21,941 bases of DNA, taken from an uncultured Chloroflexota bacterium. GTDB lineage: Bacteria > Chloroflexota > Anaerolineae > B4-G1 > DUEL01. The DNA lies in assembly GCA_937138275.1 (NCBI GenBank), contig CAKZOY010000406.1, positions 1 to 21,941 of the forward strand. Reading direction: 5' to 3'. The position numbers were made by a program, and so were the translations under genes. The notes beneath the pieces are model-generated. The model was not told where the DNA came from and did not search any database. It saw only the letters and a list, made by a program, of their open reading frames with translations. This document shows, one piece after another, positions 15,410 through 21,941 of this stretch (position 1 is its first letter; each line of letters begins with the position of its first letter).

Positions 15410-15892
15410 TTAACGTCTCTTTCGCTTCCTGGGAGAGGGTCTCGTTTCCCTTGGGACTTCGGAAGTGGCCTGCACGCGACGGGCGATCTCGTCTTTCTGG
15501 GACACCAGCGCGCCCAGCACGCCATTGACAAAACGGGGAGTGCTATCGGAGCCGAAAATCTTGCCCAGTTCTACCGCCTCGTTGATGGCGACCTTCACCG
15601 GGGTTTTCCCGTCTATGGCGAATTCGTAGAGGGCCAGGCGAAGAATATTGCGGTCAATGAGAGAGACCTGCTCCAGGGGCCATTCGGGGGCGTGTTTCTG
15701 GATGTAGAAATCCAGGACGGCCTGATGCTGAAGGACGCCGAAGACCAGTTGGCGGGCGAACGCTGCCGCCGGTTCCGGAAGCGCTTCTTCATCCAAGCGG
15801 TACCGAAGCACCTCCTCCGGGGAATGATGCACCGAGTCTATCTCGTAAAGGGCCTGCAGAGCGACGGCACGCGCGAGTCGGCGAACCTTCAC
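15410..15892 (-). CDS. nusB: transcription antitermination factor NusB
   Basis: This all-alpha RNA-binding protein joins NusE(S10) on boxA to form antitermination complexes on rRNA operons. The 160-aa product shows ARAVALQALYEIDS at the N-terminus, LIDRNILRLALYEFA, VKVAINEAVELGKIFGSDSTPRFVNGVLGAL and a basic C-terminal tail (RPSPRKRKRR). The start is GTG at 15892, giving MKVRRLARAVALQ as in other NusB proteins, with GGAGGA just upstream; an ATG at 15928 has no ribosome site and adds 12 atypical residues. It follows asp23 by 63 bases, the yqhY-nusB order known from Firmicutes and others. The stop is immediately next to the MITE-like element. Confidence 0.93.
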   Translation of the reverse strand: MKVRRLARAVALQALYEIDSVHHSPEEVLRYRLDEEALPEPAAAFARQLVFGVLQHQAVLDFYIQKHAPEWPLEQVSLIDRNILRLALYEFAIDGKTPVKVAINEAVELGKIFGSDSTPRFVNGVLGALVSQKDEIARRVQATSEVPRETRPSPRKRKRR

Positions 15893-15955
15893 CGCTCCTC
15901 CAATTTGTTCTTTGTCGGCATAGGTCATTGCGGGGGAACCCGCCGGGTCCTCTGG

Positions 15956-16291
15956 CTATCTGACCGAGGGGGCTACATCCTCAATGTACACGTTGACGGC
16001 CTCTACCTCCAGTCCGACCAGGTCCTGAATCGCGCGGGTGACCTCGGCCTGAACCTGACGACCCAAGGCCAGCATATTATAGCCCGATTCCACGACAATG
16101 TAAAGGTCTACCAGCACCTTCCCGTCCTGCAGGGTGATCCGCACTCCCTCTTTGCCTCCCAGCCAGCGCGTTTTTGGAGGACCTGGGGCGATGCGGACCA
16201 CGCCCGGAACGGCCAGTGCGGTCAGGCGCGCGATGGTCTCCAGAACTTCCGGATCAACGGTAATCCGACCCAGCGCAGGGATTTCTTCCAT
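15956..16291 (-). CDS. Asp23/Gls24 family protein (YqhY-like)
   Basis: The 111-aa product has the family's signature order: GRITVDPEVLETIARLTALAVPGVVRI, then a basic/Gly turn, GVRITLQDGKVLVDLYIVVESGYNM, and a C-terminal VEAVNVYIEDVAP. The family lacks a transmembrane segment and is linked to envelope stress or, for YqhY, to acetyl-CoA carboxylase control. The ATG at 16291 follows GAGAGGT with a 5-base gap. It lies 12 bases after the fabG stop and upstream of nusB, so a tie to fatty-acid synthesis is supported by neighbourhood (inference). Length is normal. Confidence 0.9.
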   Translation of the reverse strand: MEEIPALGRITVDPEVLETIARLTALAVPGVVRIAPGPPKTRWLGGKEGVRITLQDGKVLVDLYIVVESGYNMLALGRQVQAEVTRAIQDLVGLEVEAVNVYIEDVAPSVR

Positions 16292-16303
16292 AAGTAACCT
16301 CTC

Positions 16304-17059
16304 TTATCCCGACATCACCAGTCCGCCGTCTACCGGAAGGACGGCGCCGGTGATAAAGGCAGCCTCATCGGAGGCCAGAAAAGCCACCGCGTAGGCGACC
16401 TCCTCTGGGCGGCCCAATCGTCCCAGGGGCGTCCGCCGGATTCCCTCCTGGCGCAGTTCTTCAGGGAGGTCAGCGGTCAAGTCGGTGGGAATGAGGCCCG
16501 GCGCGACGGCGTTGACGGTGATGCCCCGCGGCCCCAGTTCCTTCGCCAGGCTTTTGGTGAAACCAATAATACCAGCCTTCGCCGCGGCGTAGTTGGTCTG
16601 TCCGCCCTGCCCGGCGATGCCGACGACGGAGGTGATATTGATGATACGGCCGTAACGCTGGCGGACCATCGGGCGGGCGGCCGCCTTGCAGGTGTGGAAG
16701 AGGCTATCCAGGTTCACCCGCAGTACCGTCTCCCAGTCGTCCGGAGTCATCATCAGGATGAGGCGGTCCCGGGTGACCCCGGCGTTGTTGACCAGGATAT
16801 CCAGACGGCCGTAGGTGTCCAGGGCGGCCTGGATGAGGGCCTGCGCTTGCGCCGCGTCGGAGACGTCGGCCTGGAACGGGATCGCCTCCCCGCCTTCGGC
16901 GCGGATCGCCGCGACGACTTCCTCCGCAGCCTGAGCATTCTGATGGTAGTTGACGACGACGCGCGCGCCCCGGCGGGCCAGTTCTATCGCGATGGCCCGC
17001 CCGATGCCCCGAGAGGCACCGGTTACAACGGCGACTTTCTCCTGGAGGGGCTTTTCCAT
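16304..17059 (-). CDS. fabG: 3-oxoacyl-[acyl-carrier-protein] reductase
   Basis: This NADPH-dependent short-chain reductase reduces 3-oxoacyl-ACP in fatty-acid elongation. The 251-aa product has the cofactor motif TGASRGIG (13-20), NNAG (91-94), and the catalytic Ser144, Tyr157 and Lys161 (ITSVVGIAGQGGQ, then NYAAAKAG). PGLIPTDLTADLP and the C-terminal VDGGLVMSG are FabG-like. The ATG at 17059 follows CAGGAG with 7-base spacing; a GTG at 17083 overlapping the fabD stop is also in frame but adds eight atypical residues. It comes 20 bases after fabD in the same transcript. acpP, often next, is absent here. Confidence 0.95.
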   Translation of the reverse strand: MEKPLQEKVAVVTGASRGIGRAIAIELARRGARVVVNYHQNAQAAEEVVAAIRAEGGEAIPFQADVSDAAQAQALIQAALDTYGRLDILVNNAGVTRDRLILMMTPDDWETVLRVNLDSLFHTCKAAARPMVRQRYGRIINITSVVGIAGQGGQTNYAAAKAGIIGFTKSLAKELGPRGITVNAVAPGLIPTDLTADLPEELRQEGIRRTPLGRLGRPEEVAYAVAFLASDEAAFITGAVLPVDGGLVMSG

Positions 17060-17079
17060 AACATTCTCCTGGGCAGATT

Positions 17080-18000
17080 TCACGCCAACCCCAGCGCCTG
17101 GGCAGTGGTCAGGGCGTGGACGGAGGTGTCAATCCGGCGCAATAGGCCCGTGAGGACTTCTCCTGGGCCCACTTCCACAAAGCGGTTGGCCCCGCGGCGG
17201 ATCATTTCCCGCACCGAACCCTTCCAGCGGACCGGGGAGGTCAGTTGGCGCACCAGCATCTCCCGAACGGTCTCCGGTTCGGCGACGACGTCGGCGGTGG
17301 CGTTGGCGACGAGGGGGAAGCGGGGCCGACAGAAGGGGATTTTCGCCAGCGCGTACCGAAAGGCTGCCGCCGCTTCAGCCATCAGGGGGGAATGGGCGGC
17401 GATACTCACAGCAAGCCGCACCACCCGCTTCGCGCCAGCGGCTTTGATGGCCTCCATTCCCGCGGTCAGGGCCTCTTCGTCCCCGGAGATGACCACCTGG
17501 CCCGGACAGTTGTCGTTGGCGATGCCCACGTATCGGCCGGTAGTCCGGGAGACCTCTTCACAGATGACGGCAATTTCTTCGGCATCCAGCCCCAGGACGG
17601 CGGCCATACCGCCGGGGCGGCGGAGGCCCGCTTCTTTCATCAGCCGCCCTCGCTCCCGCACCAGGAGCAGGGCCTCCTCAAAGGTCAGCACATCGGCGGC
17701 GACGAGGGCGGTGAACTCGCCCAGACTGTGCCCGGCGACAAAAGTCGGGCGTTCCCCTCGCTCTTCCAGCACCCGCAGGGCCGCGATGCTCGCGGTCAGA
17801 ATTGCGGGCTGGGCATTGATCGTGTCGTTCAACTCCTCCGCTGGACCCTCAAAGCAAAGGCGGGAAAGGGGAAAGCCCAGGACCTCGTCGGCGCGGGCGA
17901 ACACCTGGGCTGCCACGGGGAACCGTTCTGCCAGGTCTTTCCCCATTCCCACCTGCTGGGAACCCTGGCCGGGAAACTGGAAGACGGGCTGCATACTCAT
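17080..18000 (-). CDS. fabD: malonyl-CoA:ACP transacylase
   Basis: This enzyme transfers malonyl from CoA to acyl carrier protein to start each fatty-acid elongation. The 306-aa product shows FPGQGSQQVGMG (oxyanion region), the nucleophile Ser92 in AGHSLGEFTALV, an Arg in LLLVRERGRLM and the catalytic His203 in SIAAHSPLM. The fold continues through TSPVRWKGSV to EVGPGEVLTGLLRRI. The length is standard. The ATG at 18000 has AGAGG 4 bases upstream; an in-frame start 9 codons earlier lacks support. It lies 69 bases downstream of rpmF and 20 bases ahead of fabG. Confidence 0.95.
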   Translation of the reverse strand: MSMQPVFQFPGQGSQQVGMGKDLAERFPVAAQVFARADEVLGFPLSRLCFEGPAEELNDTINAQPAILTASIAALRVLEERGERPTFVAGHSLGEFTALVAADVLTFEEALLLVRERGRLMKEAGLRRPGGMAAVLGLDAEEIAVICEEVSRTTGRYVGIANDNCPGQVVISGDEEALTAGMEAIKAAGAKRVVRLAVSIAAHSPLMAEAAAAFRYALAKIPFCRPRFPLVANATADVVAEPETVREMLVRQLTSPVRWKGSVREMIRRGANRFVEVGPGEVLTGLLRRIDTSVHALTTAQALGLA

Positions 18001-18069
18001 CTTGCCTCTGTAAGGGAAAAACACCAATGGGCGCGCAAAGACACGGGGAACTTTTGCCCGTCCGGATGC

Positions 18070-18267
18070 TTACTTTTTCTTCTCTTTCTCTCTTTTGGTG
18101 AACGCCTGACGGCCCCGATACGCGCCGCAATTCGGGCAGGCATGATAGGGCAGCATGGGTTCCTTGCACTTGGGGCAGATCACCCATGAGGGCAGGGTCA
18201 GAGCATGATGGCTGCGCCGCCGATCCCGTCGCCCCTTAGAGGTTTTCCGTTTTGGAACTGCTGGCAT
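18070..18267 (-). CDS. rpmF: 50S ribosomal protein L32
   Basis: The 65-aa product is a zinc-ribbon form of L32: MPAVPKRKTSKGRRDRRRSH is the classical start, and CPKC (31-34) with CPNC (44-47) supply four zinc ligands, followed by the basic tail AFTKREKEKKK. The ATG at 18267 follows AAGGAG at 8 bases. A perfect promoter lies upstream at 18311-18339. rpmF heading a fab gene cluster is a common bacterial arrangement tying ribosome and membrane synthesis; plsX and fabH, often between rpmF and fabD, are missing here. The zinc-binding form suggests no special zinc-scarcity paralogue at this locus. Confidence 0.96.
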   Translation of the reverse strand: MPAVPKRKTSKGRRDRRRSHHALTLPSWVICPKCKEPMLPYHACPNCGAYRGRQAFTKREKEKKK

Positions 18268-18310
18268 AGAATGCTCCTTATGCAAAGATTTCCGCAAGGC
18301 GGATGGCGAT

Positions 18311-18339
18311 ATTATAGGTTGAAGAGGCGAACATGTCAA
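18311..18339 (-). promoter_or_regulatory. perfect consensus promoter for rpmF-fabD-fabG-asp23-nusB
   Basis: On the minus strand TTGACA (complement of 18334-18339), a 17-base spacer, and TATAAT (complement of 18311-18316): both boxes and the spacing match the sigma-70 consensus exactly. The start would be near 18304, leaving a leader of about 37 bases before the rpmF ATG. Confidence 0.88.
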
Positions 18340-18351
18340 GAGGGCTTTGCG

Positions 18352-18377
18352 GAGGTTCGGGCTTGAGTTGGGACAGG
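18352..18377 (+). repeat. 26-nt direct repeat, copy A
   Basis: GAGGTTCGGGCTTGAGTTGG and the next six bases are repeated exactly at 18981-19006. The two copies bracket the whole palindrome-rich block between rpmF and the lipoprotein gene. Confidence 0.85.
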
Positions 18378-18400
18378 TTGTTCCCGGCCATTTTTGCCGT

Positions 18401-18521
18401 CAGGTTGAAACCTGCGGCTTTGGGGCGCTGCGCGCCTATCGTCCCCCTGCGGGGACGCAGGAAAACGGTCGGCGAAGGCCGACCGTTGGCCGAAGGCCCT
18501 CCAGGGGCGACTTTCAGTCGC
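18401..18521 (+). repeat. cluster of short hairpins
   Basis: Five small perfect hairpins lie in 121 nt: 18401-18414 (6-bp arms, loop GA), 18441-18456 (6-bp arms), 18464-18487 (10-bp arms, loop GAAG), 18488-18498 (GGCC/GGCC, loop GAA) and 18507-18521 (6-bp arms, loop TTC). No coding or known RNA pattern was recognised. Confidence 0.7.
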
Positions 18522-18558
18522 TGAAATCTTGATGGACGTATATGCCCCCTGTCCCTTT

Positions 18559-18606
18559 CCCGTTGAGGGTGGACGGATCGTCCGCCCCTACGGCCCCACG
18601 GGGAGG
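18559..18606 (+). repeat. repeat with GGAC/GTCC inverted core, copy 2
   Basis: 48 nt matching 13334-13381 at 42 positions. Here it is separated from repeat R2 by about 95 nt holding two further palindromes, whereas at 13.3 kb the two are contiguous. Confidence 0.8.
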
Positions 18607-18634
18607 TAAGGGCAAGGACAAGCCTTGCCCTTAC
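18606..18634 (+). repeat. palindrome with 12-bp arms
   Basis: 18606-18617 and 18623-18634 are perfect reverse complements with loop ACAAG. It adjoins the next palindrome and is absent from the 13.3-kb copy of the composite repeat. Confidence 0.85.
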
Positions 18635-18638
18635 GGGG

Positions 18639-18677
18639 GTTTCGGGGCGGGCGGCCGAAGGCCGCCCGCCCCGAAAC
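18639..18677 (+). repeat. GC-rich palindrome, 18-bp arms, GAA loop
   Basis: 18639-18656 pairs perfectly with 18660-18677 around GAA. Bases 18644-18672 are identical to 2850-2878; only the outermost few bases of the arms differ, and they differ in a compensating way (GTTTC/GAAAC here, GGTTG/CAACC-type there). Confidence 0.9.
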
Positions 18678-18724
18678 TTGACATCATGAGAGAATCTACA
18701 GCCGCGCAGGGAGGGGGGATTTTT

Positions 18725-18779
18725 GTATGGGTTTTGGCGCTGGCGGCCTTCGGCCGCCAGCGCCAAAACCCATATTTTT
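18725..18779 (+). mobile_element. inserted palindrome (22-bp arms) with ATTTTT duplication
   Basis: 18727-18748 and 18752-18773 are perfect reverse complements around TTC. The unit interrupts repeat R2: the uninterrupted copy at 13386-13392 reads ATTTTTC, while here ATTTTT occurs on both sides (18719-18724 and 18774-18779). The extra DNA is 55 nt, made of GT, the 47-nt palindrome and the duplicated ATTTTT. Its GGCGGCC-TTC-GGCCGCC centre is the reverse-orientation form of the palindromes at 2846 and 18639. Confidence 0.8.
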
Positions 18780-18857
18780 CTCCCCCTTCTCCCCCGCTTG
18801 CGGGGGAGAAGGGGGTTGGGGGGATGAGGGGGTGTTAACACCTGCCGACCAACGATT
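18780..18857 (+). repeat. repeat R2, right part of the interrupted copy
   Basis: Ungapped 72/78 match to 13392-13469, with the same 14-bp stem (18782-18795 with 18802-18815) and loop GCTTGC. No gene overlaps it here, in contrast to the copy at ftsB. Confidence 0.88.
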
Positions 18858-18927
18858 TCCGGTTATTGTCCGAACCATTTGTCCAGCCGGGATATCGCCA
18901 GGCGGCAGATGGGGATTCCCCAGTCCT

Positions 18928-18976
18928 ACGCAATGGGTATTACCCCGCAATCTGCCATAAAACTGAAATGCACCCT
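18928..18976 (-). repeat. repeat R1, inverted copy 2
   Basis: The reverse complement matches 13237-13277 at both ends (13 nt each, exact) with eight additional bases in the middle. In both places R1 lies within 150 nt of R2. Confidence 0.8.
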
Positions 18977-18980
18977 TGCT

Positions 18981-19029
18981 GAGGTTCGGGCTTGAGTTGG
19001 GACAGGGTGCGGGTCTGAGACCCGCACCC
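18981..19029 (+). repeat. 26-nt direct repeat copy B with adjoining hairpin
   Basis: 18981-19006 equals 18352-18377. It runs into a perfect 11-bp hairpin, 19005-19015 with 19019-19029, loop TGA. Confidence 0.85.
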
Positions 19030-19083
19030 CACCCCTTCCCCATGCCGGGCGAATTGCGCGCAGGCCCGATTCGTATTCAGTGC

Positions 19084-19111
19084 TTGACTTTCTGGCGAAA
19101 AGGGGTAAACT
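19084..19111 (+). promoter_or_regulatory. candidate promoter of the lipoprotein gene
   Basis: TTGACT (19084-19089), 16-base spacer, TAAACT (19106-19111; 4/6). Box and spacer design match the promoter at 13202-13229. A start near 19118 would leave a leader of about 120 bases. Confidence 0.45.
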
Positions 19112-19239
19112 ACTTTCATCTTAAACTTCCCGTTCAGCGAACTGCAGAGCCTCCGGGACTCCATATCACCAGTACAGGACCCGAACTCCTCAAACGGACG
19201 CGGAAGGATAAGAAAATATCCTAAGAAGAAAGGGGCAAG

Positions 19240-20265
19240 ATGCGAAAGAATTCTGTTATATGGGGAGTCATCGGTCTCCTGGTACTGGCTGCCCTGGCCT
19301 GTTCGCTGACCGGGAAGACCACTCCAGCGCCCCAGGCTACCCAGCCGCCTGCGGGAGGACAGGTCCAGCCTTCCCCGACTGCTGAAACCGTTGAAGAAGC
19401 CCCTCCTCCGGAAATCTCTTCCGGGGCATTGAAAAACCTCAACAGTTACCGCTCTCGTCTTGTCTGGTTTCAGCAGGTAGAGGGAGAACCCAAAGAGACC
19501 TTAACGATGGAGCAGGAAGAGACCCGCGATCCGGCGGCCCGGCGGACGGTCATCACCTCAGAGGGTGGGGAAACTCCTGGAACGATGGAACTTGTCCAGA
19601 TCGGCGATACTTCCTGGCTTTGCTCGGAGGAGGGATGCATCCAGACCTCGGCAAGCGAAGAGACCGAGTTCGGCGATGTCCTCTTTGATCCGGAGGACTT
19701 CAAAACCTCGGATTACAAGTACGTGGGTCGGGATACGGTCAACGGCGTCCGCAGCCGTCACTATGAGTTAACTCTGGATCCGGCGGATTTGGCTGTTCTG
19801 GCCCAGGGCGAAATCACCTCTGTCCAGGCCGATGTCTGGATCTCCGACGAGGCGGGTCTCCCGCAGTATGTGACCCGCTTCACCATTTCCTGGGAGGGCA
19901 CCACCGATGGGAAGAAAGTCACCGGGGGATGGACCTACGAAGTCTACGACGTGAACAAGCCCATCACCATTGAACCACCCGAGGGGGCGACGGGGGTACC
20001 CGAGGATGTGCCTCTCTACGAAGGGGCGACTGACCTCACCATCATGGGCGAGATGATTATGTACTCATGCGCCGATGGTGTGGCGGCAGTGGCCGAATTC
20101 TACCGCAACGAGATGCCCGGTCAGGGCTGGACGGCGGGAGAAGAAAGCACGTTGGGCGATATGATCACCCAGGAGTGGACGAAGGGGAATCGCAAGGCGA
20201 ATATCACCATTCTCCCCAAAGATGAGGGGGAGACGACGGTGATGATTGCGCTGGAGCAGCCATAA
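19240..20265 (+). CDS. lipoprotein, LppX/LprG-like fold suspected
   Basis: The 341-aa product has a lipoprotein signal (MRKNSVIWGV, hydrophobic stretch, LAALAC with Cys21), a Pro/Gln/Thr linker (about 26-58) and a domain (about 60-250). The domain has SYRSRLVWFQQVEG, IGDTSWLCSEEGC and TVNGVRSRHYELTLD, then QADVWISDEAGLPQYVTRFT, the order seen in LolA/LppX-like lipid-binding lipoproteins. A last domain (about 255-341) begins with VPLYEGATDL and contains AVAEFYRNEMPGQGWT, often seen in lipoproteins of this phylum. The ATG at 19240 follows AAAGGGG. It is anchored outside the cytoplasmic membrane; ligand unknown. Single gene with its own promoter and a hairpin after it. Confidence 0.75.
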   Translation: MRKNSVIWGVIGLLVLAALACSLTGKTTPAPQATQPPAGGQVQPSPTAETVEEAPPPEISSGALKNLNSYRSRLVWFQQVEGEPKETLTMEQEETRDPAARRTVITSEGGETPGTMELVQIGDTSWLCSEEGCIQTSASEETEFGDVLFDPEDFKTSDYKYVGRDTVNGVRSRHYELTLDPADLAVLAQGEITSVQADVWISDEAGLPQYVTRFTISWEGTTDGKKVTGGWTYEVYDVNKPITIEPPEGATGVPEDVPLYEGATDLTIMGEMIMYSCADGVAAVAEFYRNEMPGQGWTAGEESTLGDMITQEWTKGNRKANITILPKDEGETTVMIALEQP

Positions 20266-20283
20266 CCCCGAAACGCTCAATAT

Positions 20284-20321
20284 GGAAGTGCGGCGCACCG
20301 CCTCAAGGGCGCCGCACTTCC
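20284..20321 (+). terminator. stem-loop terminator after the lipoprotein gene
   Basis: Perfect 13-bp stem (20284-20296 with 20309-20321) with a 12-base loop, 18 bases after the stop. The downstream tract (TGTCCTTTG) is only moderately T-rich. Confidence 0.65.
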
Positions 20322-20532
20322 TGTCCTTTGCTGGGAAGGGTGTCGCTGGAAGTGACGGGGTGGGGGTAGCGCCGCGCAGCATCGCTCCCCCTGGGCAGGG
20401 GCGTAGCGCAGGCCTTAAAGATGGCGACGCCTAACGTTCCCGCCTCTCCTTGCACCCGATTCGGTCACAAATTACCCCCCTTACCAATTGCCCAATACCC
20501 AATTGACCATCCACCGAATTCAGGAGGTCCGT

Positions 20533-21837
20533 TTGCGCGCTATAGACATCATTGAGAAAAAACGGGACGGCTACGAACTCTCTACCGAGGAAATAGAATT
20601 TTTTATCCAGGCCTACACCCGCGGCGATATTCCCGACTATCAGGCCGCTGCCTGGCTGATGGCGGTCTGCCTGCGTGGGATGAGCAACCGGGAGACCCGC
20701 GACCTGACCCTGGCGATGACCCGCTCCGGGGATATGCTGGACCTGAGCGACGTCGCGCCGATCGTGGCCGATAAGCACTCCAGCGGTGGCGTGGGAGATA
20801 AAGTTACCCTGGTCGTTGCCCCCATCGTCGCTGCGTGCGGCCTGCCCGTGGGCAAGATGACCGGCCGCGGGCTGGGCTTCACCGGCGGCACGGTGGACAA
20901 ACTGGAATCCATCCCCGGCTTCCGCACCGACCTCTCTGCGGCGGAATTCAAGGCCCAACTGGCCCGTATCGGGCTGGTCATCACCGGCCAATCGGTTAAC
21001 CTGGCCCCCGCCGACCGCAAACTCTATGCCCTCCGGGACGTCACCGGCACCGTCTCCGCCCTTCCGCTGATCGTCAGTTCCATTATGAGCAAGAAACTGG
21101 CCGGGGGCGCCAATGTCATCCTCCTGGATGTGAAGGTGGGCAGCGGGGCCTTTATGAAGACGGTGGAGGAAGCCACCGCCCTGGCCGAGGCGATGGTCCA
21201 GTTGGGCCGGGACCTGGGGCGCCGGGTGGGGGCGCTGGTTTCCGATATGAACCAGCCTCTAGGCTGGGCGGTCGGAAATGTCCTGGAGGTACGGGAGGCG
21301 CTGGATGTGCTCCATGAGGGCGGGCCGCCAGACCTGCGGGAGCATTGCCTGGTAGTGGCGGCGGAGATGCTGGTGCTGAGCGGCCGCGCCGCCGACTCCG
21401 CTGAAGGGCTGGCGATGGCCACCCGGGCCATCGCCGATGGGAGCGCCTGGCGCAAGTTCCGCGCTATGGTCGCCGCGCAGGGCGGCGACGTCCGTTTCGT
21501 AGACGAACCCGACCGGCTGCCGCGCGCCCCCATCGTGGAGGCAGTCCTCGCTCCGGCCGATGGCTACCTGCAGAAAGTGGACGCCGCACAGGTGGGCCTG
21601 GCGGTGGTGGACCTGGGCGGCGGTCGGGAGAAGAAAGAAGACCTCATAGACCACTCTGTGGGGGTCATTGTTCGCTACAAGGTGGGGGATGCGGTGCAGA
21701 AGGGCACCCCACTGTGTACCATTTATGCCAGCGACCGGGCCCGGCTGGAGCGGGCGCGCGCCCGCTTGCTGGCCGCCCATACCATCGGGCCGGAACCGGT
21801 GCCACCCCTGCCGCTGTTCTACAAGAAAATCGCGTAA
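20533..21837 (+). CDS. pdp: pyrimidine-nucleoside phosphorylase
   Basis: This cytoplasmic salvage enzyme splits uridine, thymidine or deoxyuridine with phosphate into base and (deoxy)ribose-1-phosphate. The 434-aa product starts MRAIDIIEKKRDGYELSTEE and has the phosphate/nucleoside signature KHSSGGVGDKVTL (81-93), KMTGRGLGFTGGTVDKLES, VSSIMSKKLAGGA and the C-terminal barrel-sandwich part ending in FYKKIA. The length is exactly that of the family. The start is TTG at 20533: AGGAGGT at 20522-20528 lies 4 bases upstream, and the product then aligns with the standard N-terminus; in-frame reading from an ATG at 20488 would add 15 non-homologous residues and place the ribosome site inside the gene. 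Thymidine phosphorylase (deoA) is a close alternative name. Confidence 0.95.
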   Translation: MRAIDIIEKKRDGYELSTEEIEFFIQAYTRGDIPDYQAAAWLMAVCLRGMSNRETRDLTLAMTRSGDMLDLSDVAPIVADKHSSGGVGDKVTLVVAPIVAACGLPVGKMTGRGLGFTGGTVDKLESIPGFRTDLSAAEFKAQLARIGLVITGQSVNLAPADRKLYALRDVTGTVSALPLIVSSIMSKKLAGGANVILLDVKVGSGAFMKTVEEATALAEAMVQLGRDLGRRVGALVSDMNQPLGWAVGNVLEVREALDVLHEGGPPDLREHCLVVAAEMLVLSGRAADSAEGLAMATRAIADGSAWRKFRAMVAAQGGDVRFVDEPDRLPRAPIVEAVLAPADGYLQKVDAAQVGLAVVDLGGGREKKEDLIDHSVGVIVRYKVGDAVQKGTPLCTIYASDRARLERARARLLAAHTIGPEPVPPLPLFYKKIA

Positions 21838-21934
21838 GGGACGGTACCCATAGAGAAGAGTGCAGAGCGGCGAGGCAACAGGCACTTCTCCAAAGTATCT
21901 GTCCCTGTACGGCCATACAAAGCCTGTAACTATA

Positions 21935-21940
21935 TTGACA
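21935..21940 (+). promoter_or_regulatory. possible -35 box at the window edge
   Basis: A perfect TTGACA lies in an AT-rich stretch; the matching -10 box would fall beyond the window. It would serve a rightward gene after pdp. Confidence 0.25.
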
Positions 21941-21941
21941 A

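Noticed and set aside
16694..18013. 439-codon plus-strand open frame opposite fabG and fabD
   Set aside because: It lies antisense to two certain genes with complete catalytic motifs; the translation is Ser/Arg/Thr-rich and resembles no protein.
18278..18841. 187-codon minus-strand open frame in the repeat block
   Set aside because: It is translated entirely from palindromic repeats and overlaps the rpmF promoter; the same residues appear in frames of other repeat copies.
18352..19029. CRISPR-like array
   Set aside because: Repeats are palindromes of different sequence and spacing; there is no regular repeat-spacer pattern and no cas gene.
20460..20532. Promoter directly upstream of pdp
   Set aside because: TTGCAC and several AATT-type stretches occur, but no pair of boxes at proper spacing matches well enough to call.
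21838..21934. Terminator after pdp
   Set aside because: A GAGAAG...CTTCTC pairing exists but needs a two-base bulge and a long loop, and no T-run follows the stem.

Overview
The window is GC-rich and densely coded, with 18 recognisable protein genes, no RNA gene and no complete insertion sequence. Overall it looks like a chromosomal segment of a Chloroflexota bacterium, most likely Anaerolineae-like. The grounds are: exported proteins with Pro/Thr/Ser linkers after a single membrane segment; the rpmF-fabD-fabG-asp23-nusB gene order; a cyclic-2,3-diphosphoglycerate-synthase-like GTPase; and intergenic spaces packed with GC-rich palindromes. The assignment is an inference from style and gene content, not from a marker gene.

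Layout. Bases 1-9507 read rightward: an orphan indolepyruvate oxidoreductase beta subunit, a short homoserine dehydrogenase, an envelope-lipid group (YegS-type lipid kinase, MurJ flippase, membrane-anchored C39-peptidase/TPR protein, PlsC acyltransferase), then a class V aminotransferase and a GlcD-type FAD oxidase that fit glycolate/glyoxylate metabolism. Bases 9508-18267 read leftward. In transcription order these are rpmF, fabD, fabG, asp23 and nusB (driven by a perfect sigma-70-type promoter), then the cDPGS-like GTPase and ftsB/divIC, then two large exported proteins, a GYD-domain protein and cutA. Bases 19240-21837 read rightward again: a lipoprotein and a pyrimidine-nucleoside phosphorylase that starts at TTG.

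The most unusual content is intergenic. The spaces at about 2.85, 13.2-13.45, 15.24-15.41 and 18.35-19.03 kb carry a family of palindromes, many with a C-GAA-G apex, mixed with longer composite repeats. One composite repeat is present twice: at 13.4 kb it is uninterrupted, while at 18.7 kb a 49-nt piece containing a 22-bp-arm palindrome interrupts it and ATTTTT is duplicated. This is an internal empty-site/filled-site pair and points to mobility of a tiny palindromic element. A separate ~160-bp element beside the nusB stop has near-perfect terminal inverted repeats and a flanking GATAGAT duplication.

Among the proteins, the most interesting is a membrane protein with a sortase-like domain in which both the catalytic His and Cys appear to be lost. 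It is translationally coupled to a secreted multidomain surface protein.
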